This document shows, in pieces, positions 35,509 through 44,416 of a stretch of DNA of 64,000 nucleotides. Source of the stretch: Nitrospirales bacterium LBB_01. Its GTDB lineage: Bacteria; Nitrospirota; Thermodesulfovibrionia; Thermodesulfovibrionales; Magnetobacteriaceae. The position numbers and the translations under genes are program-made. The stretch covers positions 558,001-622,000 of the forward strand of contig CP049016.1 of assembly GCA_004376055.2 (NCBI GenBank), read 5' to 3'. The notes beneath the pieces are model-generated. The model did no database searches. It was not told the origin of the DNA and saw nothing but the letters and a program-made list of their open reading frames with translations. Position 1 is the first letter of the stretch, and each line of letters starts with the position of its first letter.

Positions 35509-36891
35509 TTATGACGTAAGCCACCTTAATCCCCGCTTTAATATAAATTTCAAATGCTCGAAACTCTTTATTGTTTTTATTAATTGTAAGAATATCTTTG
35601 GTCTGAAATAAAACTTTAAAAAACCCTTAAATCTTAGAATTTTTATGGCGTTATAACTCATACCATCGGGAATAAAACTTATTGTGTGGAGTGAGTGGTG
35701 AGCGTTTTCAAGGTCAAAACTATATTGTTTATCGTTAAGCAGTTGTTTAAAGTCCTCGGTGCCGGGGTATGGTTGAAAGTACGAAATCCCTATTCTGTCT
35801 AATTCAAGCTCTGTTGTAAATTTTAACGTCTGCTCAATTTCTTTTCGGGTCTCTCCTGGAAATCCTATGATAAAAAAACCGCCTATATCCATTCCTGCCT
35901 GTTTAACCAGAGCAATCTTTTCTTTTATAGTTTCCTTAGTTATCTTCTTTTTAATGAGTTTGAGTCTGCTTTCGTTTCCGCTTTCCACCCCTACATTAAC
36001 CGAATAACACCCGGCACGGGTCATTAGTTTTAAAACCTCAAGGTCAAGGCTGTCTAATCTTAAGCCGTTTGGTAAAGCCCATGTGATATTAAGATTTGTA
36101 CGCATCAGTGATTCGCAAAAATCAACAACACGCTCCTTTTCCATGGAAAAGTTATCATCCTCGATATGAATTTCTTTAACATTAAAATTTTTATTCAGAT
36201 ATTTTATCTCATCTATAACATTTTCAATGCATCTGTATCTGATTTTTTTCCCTGAAATAAACCCTGCCGAGCAAAAAGTACACGGATACGGACAGCCTCT
36301 TGAGGTTATGAGCGGGGCATAAGGGAATTGCTTATAGAAAGCGCCATGAGGTGCTTTGGGGTAAGTCCCGGGGGGCATCAGATCCCAGCGTGGAAAGGGA
36401 AGTTCGTCAAGGTTTTTAGGCGGTATAAGAGCATTTTCTGTTACCTGGCCGTCTTTTAGCCATATAAGATTATCAAAGCTATCAAGATTATCACCCGGAC
36501 GGGGAAGTTTATCAGTAAATTGTTTGAATGCAAGCTCGCTTTCACCTTTGAAACCATAATCTATGAGACCGTCTAAATATTTGAACGTTTCCACAGGCAT
36601 TAATGTAATTTGGACGCCGCCTAATACAATTGTGGTATTTGGCAAAGAAGACCGGAGTTGTGTAACAAAGCGTTTAACAAATGATATATCCTTTGTGTAA
36701 GCAGAAAACCCCAGTATATCTGGTTTTTCATAGATTATCTTTTTAATTAAATCAGTGTCAGAATCTCTATCCCTAAGCTGATCAAAAATCAGAGTGTTTT
36801 TGTCAGAAATAGACGAGCTAAGATAACCATAATTTAGCGGCGGTATTATCTCATCGGCAGTCGTATGTAATCTTACAAACACTGTTTTCAT
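35509..36891 (-). CDS. B12-binding radical SAM protein
   Basis: 460 residues: an N-terminal cobalamin-binding-like Rossmann domain (about 10-135, VFVRLHTTADEIIPPLNYGY, ILGFSAYTKDI) and a radical SAM barrel with the cluster motif CPYPCTFC (about 200-207), then FFIIGFPGETRKEIEQTLKF. Members methylate or rearrange lipids, sugars or cofactors; the C-terminal 80 residues with a basic helix (YFRPKIFLQLIKTIKSFEHL) resemble those of Fe-S enzymes of hopanoid or phospholipid pathways, but I cannot assign one. The start at 36891 (MKTVFVRL) has GAGGTC close by; an upstream start at 36942 is rejected. Confidence 0.85.
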   Translation of the reverse strand: MKTVFVRLHTTADEIIPPLNYGYLSSSISDKNTLIFDQLRDRDSDTDLIKKIIYEKPDILGFSAYTKDISFVKRFVTQLRSSLPNTTIVLGGVQITLMPVETFKYLDGLIDYGFKGESELAFKQFTDKLPRPGDNLDSFDNLIWLKDGQVTENALIPPKNLDELPFPRWDLMPPGTYPKAPHGAFYKQFPYAPLITSRGCPYPCTFCSAGFISGKKIRYRCIENVIDEIKYLNKNFNVKEIHIEDDNFSMEKERVVDFCESLMRTNLNITWALPNGLRLDSLDLEVLKLMTRAGCYSVNVGVESGNESRLKLIKKKITKETIKEKIALVKQAGMDIGGFFIIGFPGETRKEIEQTLKFTTELELDRIGISYFQPYPGTEDFKQLLNDKQYSFDLENAHHSLHTISFIPDGMSYNAIKILRFKGFLKFYFRPKIFLQLIKTIKSFEHLKFILKRGLRWLTS

Positions 36892-37004
36892 TTTGACCTC
36901 GCAGAGAGCGGCAAATATCTCATCGCACCGGAAGTGTATCACATTTTCTGTTCTTTGTCAAATAAACTGTGAAAGCGCCTTGTTTAATAAAAACTTACTT
37001 GTAC

Positions 37005-37043
37005 AAAAAAAAAGACAGCAACCATATAGGCTGCTGTCTTTTT
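37005..37043. terminator. Bidirectional intrinsic terminator
   Basis: Stem GACAGCA (37014-37020) with TGCTGTC (37032-37038), loop region ACCATATAGGC, an A tract before and a T tract after. It ends transcription from the Lys/Ala-rich genes on the minus strand and could act in both directions. Confidence 0.75.
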
Positions 37044-37061
37044 CTTATTGGTGAAAGAAAA

Positions 37062-37259
37062 CTACTTCTTCTCTTCTTTCTTCTCGTCAGCCTTTTTCTC
37101 GTCTTTCTTTGCATCATGCTTCTTTGCATCTTTCTTTGCATCCTTTGCATCAGCTGCTGGGGATGCTGCAGGGGCTGCTGCCTTTTCTTCTGCGAACGCT
37201 ACTACTGAAAGTGAAAGTGCAAATACTGCTGCTACTAAGATTGATATAAGTTTCTTCAT
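37062..37259 (-). CDS. Exported Lys/Ala/Asp-rich small protein, paralogue 1
   Basis: 65 residues: a classic signal peptide (MKKLISILVAAVFALSLSVV to AFAEE, cleavage near 23), then a low-complexity tail of Lys, Ala and Asp (DAKKDAKKHDAKKDEKK). I know no such family by name. It is preceded by AGGAGAACACAG before the ATG, the same leader as the next gene upstream. The terminator follows directly. It may be a periplasmic polycationic or structural peptide. Confidence 0.7.
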   Translation of the reverse strand: MKKLISILVAAVFALSLSVVAFAEEKAAAPAASPAADAKDAKKDAKKHDAKKDEKKADEKKEEKK

Positions 37260-37308
37260 CTGTGTTCTCCTGTTAATTTCTTTAATATCTTTTTAATTAA
37301 TTAAAAAG

Positions 37309-37503
37309 TTACTCTGCTTTCTTTGGCTCTTCTGCTGCTGCCTTTGCCTTTTTTGCCTTTTTTGCCTTTTTTGCCTTATGCTTCTTCATAGGCTTCTCTG
37401 CTGCTGGTGCTGCTGCATCTGCTGCAGGCTCCTCTGCTACTGCAAACACTGCAAATGACAGGGTAAGGGCTAATGTTGCAAGGATCGCTAATAATTTCTT
37501 CAT
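37309..37503 (-). CDS. Exported Lys/Ala-rich small protein, paralogue 2
   Basis: 64 residues: signal peptide (MKKLLAILATLALTLSFAVF, cleavage after FAVAEE), then AAAPAAEKPMKKHKAKKAKK and a Lys/Ala tail. The ATG at 37503 has a perfect AAGGAGGTGA; the longer frame would start inside it. The shared signal peptide and ACACAGATGAAGAAA leader with the next gene show an old tandem duplication with divergent tails. Confidence 0.72.
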   Translation of the reverse strand: MKKLLAILATLALTLSFAVFAVAEEPAADAAAPAAEKPMKKHKAKKAKKAKKAKAAAEEPKKAE

Positions 37504-37727
37504 CTGTGTCACCTCCTTTAAATTCTTTTTTTACTCATTATACTAAACAATGTTTAACACTTTTCTACCTTCTATTCCTCTACTGCCTCCGCCTACTTCA
37601 GGCGGCAACTGTGCAGTACGTTGCAAGTACCATGCCAAAGGCTAAAACAGGTGATTTGATGAAAAAAAAGAGGCTAACATGTAAAATTATATTCCTAAAT
37701 AAGCAGAGTTATCCTCATATGAGGATT

Positions 37728-39302
37728 TCATTTTTCAGTACCTGTCAAGTAGTTGATTGCTAAAGGGATATAGTCTATGAGGTCTGATGCAATAGTGGAA
37801 TAAACCCCTATCTTATCAGCTGCAATCTCACCGGCCATGCCATGTAGATAGACTCCAAGGAGGGCAGCGTATAACGGAGGCAGCCCCTGTCCTGAAAATG
37901 ACGATATTATACCGGTAAGAACATCACCAGCCCCTGAGGTTGCCATAGCAGGGCTGCCGGTTGGGTTGATAAATGTGTTTCCCTCTGGATCAGCCGTTAT
38001 AGTTGGTACTCCTTTAAGTATAAGGTATGATGTTGAGTGGGCAGAAAACTTTGACGCCTCTCCCACTCTGTCCTTTTCAATCTCCATGCACTTAGGGGAG
38101 AGGTTTGATGTTTTGCCCTCAAGCACAAGTCTTGCCATTTCAGCCGTATGCGGTGTTATAGTTACAGGGGTTGGAGATGTGTTTAAAATATTAATTCTGT
38201 CTTGATATTTTAACGCTGAGAGCGAATTAATGCCGTCAGCATCAAGCACAATTGGAACAGGAGAGTTAACTATCAACTCCCTGACCAGTTCCACGGTGTC
38301 AGTGTCAACTCCCATACCGGGACCTATGGCTATAATATCACATCGTTTTTCGGCAAAATCCAGTATCTCAGTAAGAGCCTTTTTAGAAAACCTTCCCTTT
38401 CCCTTATCGGCAACAGGCAGTGTCATCTCCTCGGTAACCCGTGATTGATAACTGTCCAGCAGTGAGGACGGTACTCCGATTGTGACAAGCCCTGAGCCTG
38501 ATCTCATAGCGGCCTTTGCCGCCATTACAATGGCGCCAGTTTTACCCCTTGCACCGCCTATAAAAAGCACATGACCATAATTACCCTTATATGAGTAGTC
38601 AGGACGATTTGGCAAAAACATTGATACCAAATTTTTTTCTACTGTTTCGCATGTTATGCTCTCATCAGTAAGCAAAGATCTCGGGAATCCAATATCCTCT
38701 ACAAACAACTCTCCGGTGTAGTCACGTCCGGGATGCAGCAGATGGCCGCGTTTTGGCAGCCCAAATGTTACCGTACATGAAGCTTTAACGGCACGCCCCA
38801 ATATCTCACCCGTATCTGAGGATATTCCTGATGGAATATCGACTGAAAAAATAAAGCAGCCGCTTGAATTTATATAATCAATGGTTTTTGCCATAGTGTC
38901 TTTTACCTGTTTGGTGAGACCTGTTCCAATCATGGCGTCAACTATGATATTGCCAACAATATCACTTTCACGAACGATAGGTTTTGTAAGGATCTCTGCA
39001 TTGTATTTTTTTAGAAGCTCAAGTTGAAAACGACAGGGGTCACTTAGCGAAGCAAGCTCTGCGGCCATAAACACTTGCACACAGAAACCGTTATTATAAA
39101 GCTCTCTTGCGGCAACAAGACCGTCGCCACCGTTGTTTCCCCCGCCACAGATGACTGTTATCGGCTGGGGCGAAAACTTTTCCATTATCCGCTTTGCTAC
39201 AGCAAGCCCTGCTCTTTCCATAAGCACTACCTGCGGAATCCCCACATCCTCTATAGTTATGCGGTCTATTTCCATCATCTCTTTTGCCGTAACTACTTTC
39301 AC
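37728..39302 (-). CDS. nnrDE: Bifunctional NAD(P)H-hydrate epimerase/dehydratase
   Basis: 524 residues: N-terminal YjeF_N epimerase (about 1-210, CGGGNNGGDGLVAARELY, DAMIGTGLTK) and C-terminal ADP-dependent dehydratase (about 220-520, GHVLFIGGARGKTGA, AIGPGMG, SGAGDVLTGIISSFSGQG). It repairs NAD(P)HX, the hydrated damage forms of NADH and NADPH. It is complete. Its 5' end overlaps acpS by 4 nt, and acpS overlaps pdxJ by 4 nt, a coupled three-gene operon. Confidence 0.94.
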   Translation of the reverse strand: MKVVTAKEMMEIDRITIEDVGIPQVVLMERAGLAVAKRIMEKFSPQPITVICGGGNNGGDGLVAARELYNNGFCVQVFMAAELASLSDPCRFQLELLKKYNAEILTKPIVRESDIVGNIIVDAMIGTGLTKQVKDTMAKTIDYINSSGCFIFSVDIPSGISSDTGEILGRAVKASCTVTFGLPKRGHLLHPGRDYTGELFVEDIGFPRSLLTDESITCETVEKNLVSMFLPNRPDYSYKGNYGHVLFIGGARGKTGAIVMAAKAAMRSGSGLVTIGVPSSLLDSYQSRVTEEMTLPVADKGKGRFSKKALTEILDFAEKRCDIIAIGPGMGVDTDTVELVRELIVNSPVPIVLDADGINSLSALKYQDRINILNTSPTPVTITPHTAEMARLVLEGKTSNLSPKCMEIEKDRVGEASKFSAHSTSYLILKGVPTITADPEGNTFINPTGSPAMATSGAGDVLTGIISSFSGQGLPPLYAALLGVYLHGMAGEIAADKIGVYSTIASDLIDYIPLAINYLTGTEK

Positions 39303-39682
39303 TGTCTTTTGACCTCCTGACTCTCAAGTACTACCAATGCCACACTGTGGGTTGACTCATGACTTATACTTAAATGTATATGGCTTACTCCGTGCTGTCT
39401 TACAAAATCATCAGCACCTCCATAGAGTAAGATGTATGGTTTGCCCAGTTTATCATTACATACCTCAATCAGCGTAAAAGGGAAAAACACGCCAGCTGCT
39501 TTTATAAATGCCTCCTTAGCAGCAAACCTTGCTGCAAGTGAGGTCTCTGAGAAACTATGTCTCACACAGTAGTCACGCTCAGTCTTTGTATATATACGGG
39601 TTAAAAACCTGTCTCCCCATTTTTCAAAAGCTTTTCTTATACGTTGATTTATGATTATATCAACGCCGATACCAAAAATCAT
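39299..39682 (-). CDS. acpS: Holo-[acyl-carrier-protein] synthase
   Basis: 127 residues, usual length. The Mg-binding Asp of GIGVDII and the Glu/Lys of ARFAAKEAFIKA are visible, with HISISHE-like HLSISHES near the end. It attaches 4'-phosphopantetheine to ACP. It lies between pdxJ and nnrDE with 4-nt overlaps on both sides. Confidence 0.93.
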   Translation of the reverse strand: MIFGIGVDIIINQRIRKAFEKWGDRFLTRIYTKTERDYCVRHSFSETSLAARFAAKEAFIKAAGVFFPFTLIEVCNDKLGKPYILLYGGADDFVRQHGVSHIHLSISHESTHSVALVVLESQEVKRQ

Positions 39683-40398
39683 CCGGCCTGCCGTATTAAA
39701 TCACGCATCTGCCGCACTGCCTTTTCAATGCCTGTCATTATAGCCCTGCTCATTATGCCGTGCCCGATATAAAACCCTCTGATTTCTCTTATTGCCGCTA
39801 TAGGTGAAACGTTTCTGTAGTTTAAACCGTGTCCGGCATTTGCTATTAAACCAGCCTTTTGTGCCGCTTGCACTGCTTGTATAATTTTTTGCAGTTCTGC
39901 CATTTTTGCTTTGTCACCCTCAGCATTGGCATAGAGACCGGTGTGGATTTCCACCATTTCTGCCCCGGTCTCGGCACTGGCAGAAACATCAGCCTCCGAT
40001 GGATTTATAAACAGACTGACCGGTATTCCCTCAGACTGGATTTTAGCTACTGCATAAATTAGGCGTTCCTTTTGTCCATGGATATTAAGACCGCCCTCAG
40101 TGGTCAACTCTTGCCGTTTTTCGGGAACCAGTGTGACCATGTCGGGTTTAACAGATCGCGCAATAGCTATCATCTCATCGGTAGCTGCCATCTCAAGATT
40201 TAAAGGAGCGGTTATAATCTGCCGGAGCAGTCCCAAATCCCTGTCTGAGATGTGTCGCCTGTCCTCTCTCAAATGCGCAGTGATACCGTCTGCGCCGCCT
40301 GAGATGGCAAGCAGAGCGCCCTCTACGGGATCAGGCTCAACCCCAAGCCGAGCCTGTCTTAAAGTTGCTATATGATCAACATTTACACTTAAAAACAT
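39679..40398 (-). CDS. pdxJ: Pyridoxine 5'-phosphate synthase
   Basis: 239 residues, the usual length. Signatures are LSVNVDHIATLRQARLGVEP with the active-site His, GADGITAHLREDRRHI and GHGLNYRNVSPIA. It condenses 1-deoxyxylulose-5-P and 3-amino-2-oxopropyl-P in vitamin B6 synthesis. The ATG at 40398 (MFLSVNVDH) is preferred over an upstream frame start at 40425, with AGGAAACGGACT before it. It is the first gene of the operon. Confidence 0.95.
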   Translation of the reverse strand: MFLSVNVDHIATLRQARLGVEPDPVEGALLAISGGADGITAHLREDRRHISDRDLGLLRQIITAPLNLEMAATDEMIAIARSVKPDMVTLVPEKRQELTTEGGLNIHGQKERLIYAVAKIQSEGIPVSLFINPSEADVSASAETGAEMVEIHTGLYANAEGDKAKMAELQKIIQAVQAAQKAGLIANAGHGLNYRNVSPIAAIREIRGFYIGHGIMSRAIMTGIEKAVRQMRDLIRQAG

Positions 40399-40416
40399 AG
40401 TCCGTTTCCTGAGAAT

Positions 40417-40446
40417 ATTATACACTATCAGGTGTTTTTTTTTAAA
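40417..40446 (-). promoter_or_regulatory. Promoter of the pdxJ-acpS-nnrDE operon
   Basis: On the minus strand, TTTAAA (40441-40446) and a perfect TATAAT (40417-40422), spacer 18. The expected start is near 40410, giving a leader of about 12 nt, just enough for the AGGAAA ribosome site. Confidence 0.45.
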
Positions 40447-40484
40447 CAGCCCGAATAGGAGGATAGCAGCCTTGCTCTTTTAAA

Positions 40485-41360
40485 TTAACTAAAAAACTCT
40501 TCAAGCACGGCATCAATTTCGCTCTGTGAAATGCCGCGTTTTTTCTCACACGCTAACTCCCTGTCAGACCTCTCAAGCCGCCCCATAAGCCTTTGTACCA
40601 TAAATATCAGTATTGAAATTGATGACTTCGGGTAGTATTTAAGAAAATTTATAAATGCCGTGCGTTTGAACTTTATCAGGACTGTTTCGGTTTCAGTTAT
40701 AACGTTAGCAGTGCGTCTGCCACGGTCAAATATACAGGACTCGCCAAACACATCGTTAGCCTGAATGCTCCCTACATAGCAAGAGCCGCCTTCTGTATCG
40801 TGAGTGTTTTTTGTAATTTTTAAAGAGCCGGAAACTATGCAAAAAAATTCGTCCGCCTCATCGCCTTCTTTTAAAACCGTCTCCCCGGTATCGTATTTTT
40901 CCGTTAAAGCAATATATGCCAGCGACTCAAGAGCGTTCTCATCAAGCAGTTCAAATATTTTTACTTTTTTCAGAGACTCAGCTAAATCCAGATATTTCTC
41001 TGTCTCACTTTCAAATGAACCAATAACCTCATATAGTTTCTCATGAGTAATATTTCCGGCACTGACGAGGATTTTCCCTAAAAATGGTCTTGTATCAATG
41101 ATTAAGTTATTAACTCTTACCACTTGCTCTTGCGTCAGATATTTTTTCCTCAATGCAACCTCTGCAAATGTAAGATCGGAATCAGCCTGAAAGGTCAAAA
41201 GTTGGAATATCTGCTTCATATTAAGAAGCCCAAGCTCAAGCGAGACCTTTTCAAAGGCGGGACTCTCCCTCCTTTGAATTTCAAGCGCATCCACTACGTC
41301 CTCCTCCATAATTAGGCCCTTGTCTATTAAGTACTTACCTAAGAAAAAATCTTTTCCCAT
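40485..41360 (-). CDS. Cyclic-nucleotide-binding-domain protein with a FliM-like C-terminal EIDA motif
   Basis: 291 residues. The N-terminal half (1-115) contains two tandem FLGKYLIDKGLIMEEDVV-like units similar to the N-domain of type II/IV secretion ATPases (MshEN-like, often c-di-GMP binding). The middle (about 135-255) is a cNMP-binding barrel: EKYDTGETVLKEGDEADEFF, FCIVSGSLKI, DVFGESCIFDRGRRTANVIT. The last residues GISQSEIDAVLEEFF match the SQxEIDALL segment that opens FliM and binds phospho-CheY. It may tie second messengers to flagellar control (inference). The ATG at 41360 has GGGAGG 8 nt upstream; an upstream in-frame TTG at 41366 is rejected. Confidence 0.82.
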   Translation of the reverse strand: MGKDFFLGKYLIDKGLIMEEDVVDALEIQRRESPAFEKVSLELGLLNMKQIFQLLTFQADSDLTFAEVALRKKYLTQEQVVRVNNLIIDTRPFLGKILVSAGNITHEKLYEVIGSFESETEKYLDLAESLKKVKIFELLDENALESLAYIALTEKYDTGETVLKEGDEADEFFCIVSGSLKITKNTHDTEGGSCYVGSIQANDVFGESCIFDRGRRTANVITETETVLIKFKRTAFINFLKYYPKSSISILIFMVQRLMGRLERSDRELACEKKRGISQSEIDAVLEEFFS

Positions 41361-41378
41361 ACACAATACCTCCCACGC

Positions 41379-41387
41379 ATTATATCA
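41379..41387 (-). promoter_or_regulatory. Extended -10 promoter before the cNMP-binding protein
   Basis: On the minus strand TGATATAAT (41379-41387), a perfect extended -10, directly followed by the GGGAGG ribosome site. It lies between the upstream membrane-protein stop and this gene. Confidence 0.4.
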
Positions 41388-41392
41388 TACGG

Positions 41393-42316
41393 CTATTGTT
41401 CAATAATAATTTCTTGGCTTAAAGTGTCCGACTTGATCTGTGTTAATCCAAAATAGTAAGTGAAAAGGCTTGCCATAAAGATATAGGTTAAATAGATGAC
41501 AACAACAGGCATCGTAATATTAAGTGTGAAGCCAAACACTATCCCGATTAAAGGGATGGCCGACATAAGCAAAGTTATGATGAGTAAAATTATCTTTGCA
41601 AAAACGAGTAGAAACAGTAAGACCAGATAGAACCAAAATGTTGAAGGGTTTTTCATCATCACTCTTATACAGTCTTTGAAAACCTCAAAGGTTTTCAAAT
41701 TACCAACAGCAATGGCAGCCGAGCCGTAAAAGGTAAGAGCAATGACTGCATTAAACACAAAAAAAGCAGCTGCAAGCACAAGCAGAAAAAAAAGATATTT
41801 TAAAAAAGTAACGGCAAAACCTGCACTTTCAGAGGGTAAAACATTGTAAAAAATAAACAAAACTACAGCAGCCACTACTAATATAGCAATTGCTGCAAGA
41901 CCAACTAACGATGTGTAGCTAAGCATTGGCATAAAAAGACGCTTTCCCTCAGACATAAAGAAGCTGAAGGAAAAAATATAATTCTCATCAGACAGAGTTT
42001 TTGCTAAGACCCCTGAGGATGCCCCGTAAATAAACAGCATTGCAACTGTCACAAAGATGGTATAAACAAGAGCAAAAGCGGCAAAAAACAACGCAAGCCA
42101 AAGGTACTTAGCGCTAAAGAGGGCCTCTGGGTTAATGTCTTTGATAGAACTAATTGAATCTGCCCCGATAATTATAAAAAGTATCACTAAAGGTACAATT
42201 ATTATTATGGCAAAACCAATCAGCGTCACAATCATTGAGACAACATTAATAAACACCAGCATCCAGTTTTTGTTGACAATATTAATACCGGTTTTTATAG
42301 CATCAGAAAATGTCAT
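41393..42316 (-). CDS. Polytopic membrane protein of unknown function
   Basis: 307 residues with six or so long helices: TFSDAIKTGINIVNKNWMLV at the start, then pairs of helices around 20-50, 75-110, 140-185, 195-230 and 245-290. The pattern of DAIKTGINIVNKN followed by long membrane segments is that of the loosely defined glycerophosphodiesterase-membrane-domain/DUF7544-like group. The start at 42316 has GGAGAAG 8 nt upstream. The gene overlaps the UvrD helicase stop by 14 nt. No function can be given. Confidence 0.65.
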   Translation of the reverse strand: MTFSDAIKTGINIVNKNWMLVFINVVSMIVTLIGFAIIIIVPLVILFIIIGADSISSIKDINPEALFSAKYLWLALFFAAFALVYTIFVTVAMLFIYGASSGVLAKTLSDENYIFSFSFFMSEGKRLFMPMLSYTSLVGLAAIAILVVAAVVLFIFYNVLPSESAGFAVTFLKYLFFLLVLAAAFFVFNAVIALTFYGSAAIAVGNLKTFEVFKDCIRVMMKNPSTFWFYLVLLFLLVFAKIILLIITLLMSAIPLIGIVFGFTLNITMPVVVIYLTYIFMASLFTYYFGLTQIKSDTLSQEIIIEQ

Positions 42317-44309
42317 TATCTTCTCCATAGGAAATCTCAAGCGGCTGGTAAAGGCCGCTTTTAAGCTCATTAATGAATCTTGAGGGTTTCACAGGCCCGA
42401 TATTAGACATCTGTGTGCTGCAAAGATACAACTCATCACACGCCCTTGTTACAGCCACATAAAAAAGCCTTCTTTCCTCCTCCTCTTCACCTGCGGCAAT
42501 GGATTTAAAAAGCGGAAACTGTCCGTCGTTTAGTCCGATTACAAAAACCCGCTTCCACTCAAGTCCCTTTGCCTGATGCACTGAGGTCAGTACGACTTTG
42601 CCCATGTAGCTGTCCTGAACCGCCTCCTCCTCATCGCTGGTTTCGCCCCCAATAGCCATATCGCTGACAAATGTAGAAATGTTGTCGTACTTAATAGCAT
42701 ACTCCGACATTTTGTCTATATCCTCAAGTCTGCTTTCGGCGTTGGTGTAAGCCTCGTAGATAAACTGTTCATAGCCACCCTCAGTGATAAGTTTTATTGC
42801 TCTGGCTGGTGATTTTTGCGTTTTTATTTGTTCAATCGTCTCCAGAAGCAGACGGAAACGTTCTTTGCCTTTTTGCGGCATAGAGTTGAAAAGTTTAGGC
42901 AGTGCGTCTAAGGGGGTCTCCTCATGGTCTTGAGTCAATATAACCCAAAATTTCTCTATGGTTTTATTGCCAACACCCGGGATCATTTTTAATATCCGTT
43001 TCCAGCCAATCTCATCAAAAGGATTTGCCACAACCTTAAGATATGCCATAACATCCTTAATGTGAGCGGTTTCAAAAAACTTCATACCGGAGCGTACCTC
43101 AAAGGCAATCCCATATCGCATCAATTCCAGTTGTAGCTCAAGGGACTGGTAGTGAGCGCGATACAGAACCGCAACATACGAAAATGAGCCACCCTCCTCG
43201 GCTATATCTCTGAGCTTTGAGCAGACAAACACAGCTTGTTCCTCCACGTTGTAAAGTTCCACCAGATATGGGAGCGGACATGGTTTGCCCTCATTTGTTA
43301 CATCGTTTCGGCTGGATTGCAGGTCTTTTTTGTACTGGCGCCGGTTACCTCTTATTATGGCATTAGCAAGATTTAGGATTTGAGGAGTGCTGCGGTAGTT
43401 ATATGTAAGGCGGAATATTTTGGTGTTTGGATAATAATTATGAAATTTTAAAATGTTATCAATATTTGCTCCACGAAATGAAAATATCGCTTGAGCATCG
43501 TCTCCCACAGCCATCACATTTTTGTGTACATCGGACATAAGATAGACGATTTCTGCCTGAACGGAGTTTGTATCCTGATACTCATCCACCAAAACGTGTT
43601 TAAATCTGCTGCTTAGCTGCTCCCGTACATCGGGGAAATCAGTAAGCAGCGTTTTTAAGTTTATAAGCAGGTCGTCAAAATCCATTAAATTAAGCGTGGT
43701 TTTTTTGTGTTCATAGCGTTTAAATATTTCAATTATATCGTCAGTTCCGGTGCGTAGTTTGCTGTATTTTTTTGTTATAGAGTCTTCAATGGTTTTTGAA
43801 GTGTTTTTCACATACGAATAAATATCGGAAAGTACAGCGGCTTTGGGAATGGCGGCAGAGGAATAACCTTTTGTTAGTTTAGCGCCTTCATACTCTAATT
43901 TACAGAAATCAAATAGCTCGTTAGTATCTGTTCTATCCATTATGGTAAAGTCTTTGGTGTAGCCCAGTAGCTCGGCGTATCTGCGCAAGATAGTGTTTGC
44001 AATGTGGTGAAATGTGCCGCCCCAGAGCGAGTTAATCTCACCGCCTGCCAAAATTGCCGCCCGTGACATCATTTCCCTTGAGGCTTTGTTTGTAAATGTG
44101 AGAAGTAGAATCTCAGAAGGTCTGACCCCACCATCTACAAGCCACGCTACACGATAGACCACAGTTGTGGTCTTACCGGTTCCGGCCCCTGCCAGCACAA
44201 GCATAGGCCCGCCCTTATAGGTAACCGCATCCAGTTGCGAGGGGTTAAGCTCCTCTGAAAAATTAATCCGCCTGGATGTTGTATCTCTGCGTATAGTGTA
44301 TTTTTCCAT
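42303..44309 (-). CDS. UvrD/PcrA/Rep-type superfamily 1 DNA helicase
   Basis: 668 residues. Motifs in order: I (LAGAGTGKTTTVVYR, about 43), II (LVDEYQDTNSVQ), III (AVGDDAQAIFSFRG), IV (FRLTYNYRSTPQILNLAN), V (TSVHQAKGLEWKRVFVIG) and VI (RRLFYVAVTRACDELYL). It unwinds DNA 3'-5' in repair or restarts stalled forks. The start at 44309 (MEKYTIRR) has AAAGAGAC upstream. UvrD, PcrA and Rep cannot be told apart here. The C-terminal tail is short, without the usual basic Tudor-like segment. Confidence 0.92.
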   Translation of the reverse strand: MEKYTIRRDTTSRRINFSEELNPSQLDAVTYKGGPMLVLAGAGTGKTTTVVYRVAWLVDGGVRPSEILLLTFTNKASREMMSRAAILAGGEINSLWGGTFHHIANTILRRYAELLGYTKDFTIMDRTDTNELFDFCKLEYEGAKLTKGYSSAAIPKAAVLSDIYSYVKNTSKTIEDSITKKYSKLRTGTDDIIEIFKRYEHKKTTLNLMDFDDLLINLKTLLTDFPDVREQLSSRFKHVLVDEYQDTNSVQAEIVYLMSDVHKNVMAVGDDAQAIFSFRGANIDNILKFHNYYPNTKIFRLTYNYRSTPQILNLANAIIRGNRRQYKKDLQSSRNDVTNEGKPCPLPYLVELYNVEEQAVFVCSKLRDIAEEGGSFSYVAVLYRAHYQSLELQLELMRYGIAFEVRSGMKFFETAHIKDVMAYLKVVANPFDEIGWKRILKMIPGVGNKTIEKFWVILTQDHEETPLDALPKLFNSMPQKGKERFRLLLETIEQIKTQKSPARAIKLITEGGYEQFIYEAYTNAESRLEDIDKMSEYAIKYDNISTFVSDMAIGGETSDEEEAVQDSYMGKVVLTSVHQAKGLEWKRVFVIGLNDGQFPLFKSIAAGEEEEERRLFYVAVTRACDELYLCSTQMSNIGPVKPSRFINELKSGLYQPLEISYGEDNDIF

Positions 44310-44416
44310 GTCTCTTTTGGTTAAAGAACTCCGCTTGTTATTATAATAACAAAGAGGCGCTATTAGCAATATTTGTAAAAATGGCAGACTTAATAAAAAA
44401 ACTGTTTACGCAAGGG

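Noticed and set aside
37048-37296. Plus-strand Phe/Ser/Ala-rich frame of 82 residues
   Set aside because: It is the antisense of the Lys/Ala-rich exported gene; the low-complexity composition mirrors the real strand.
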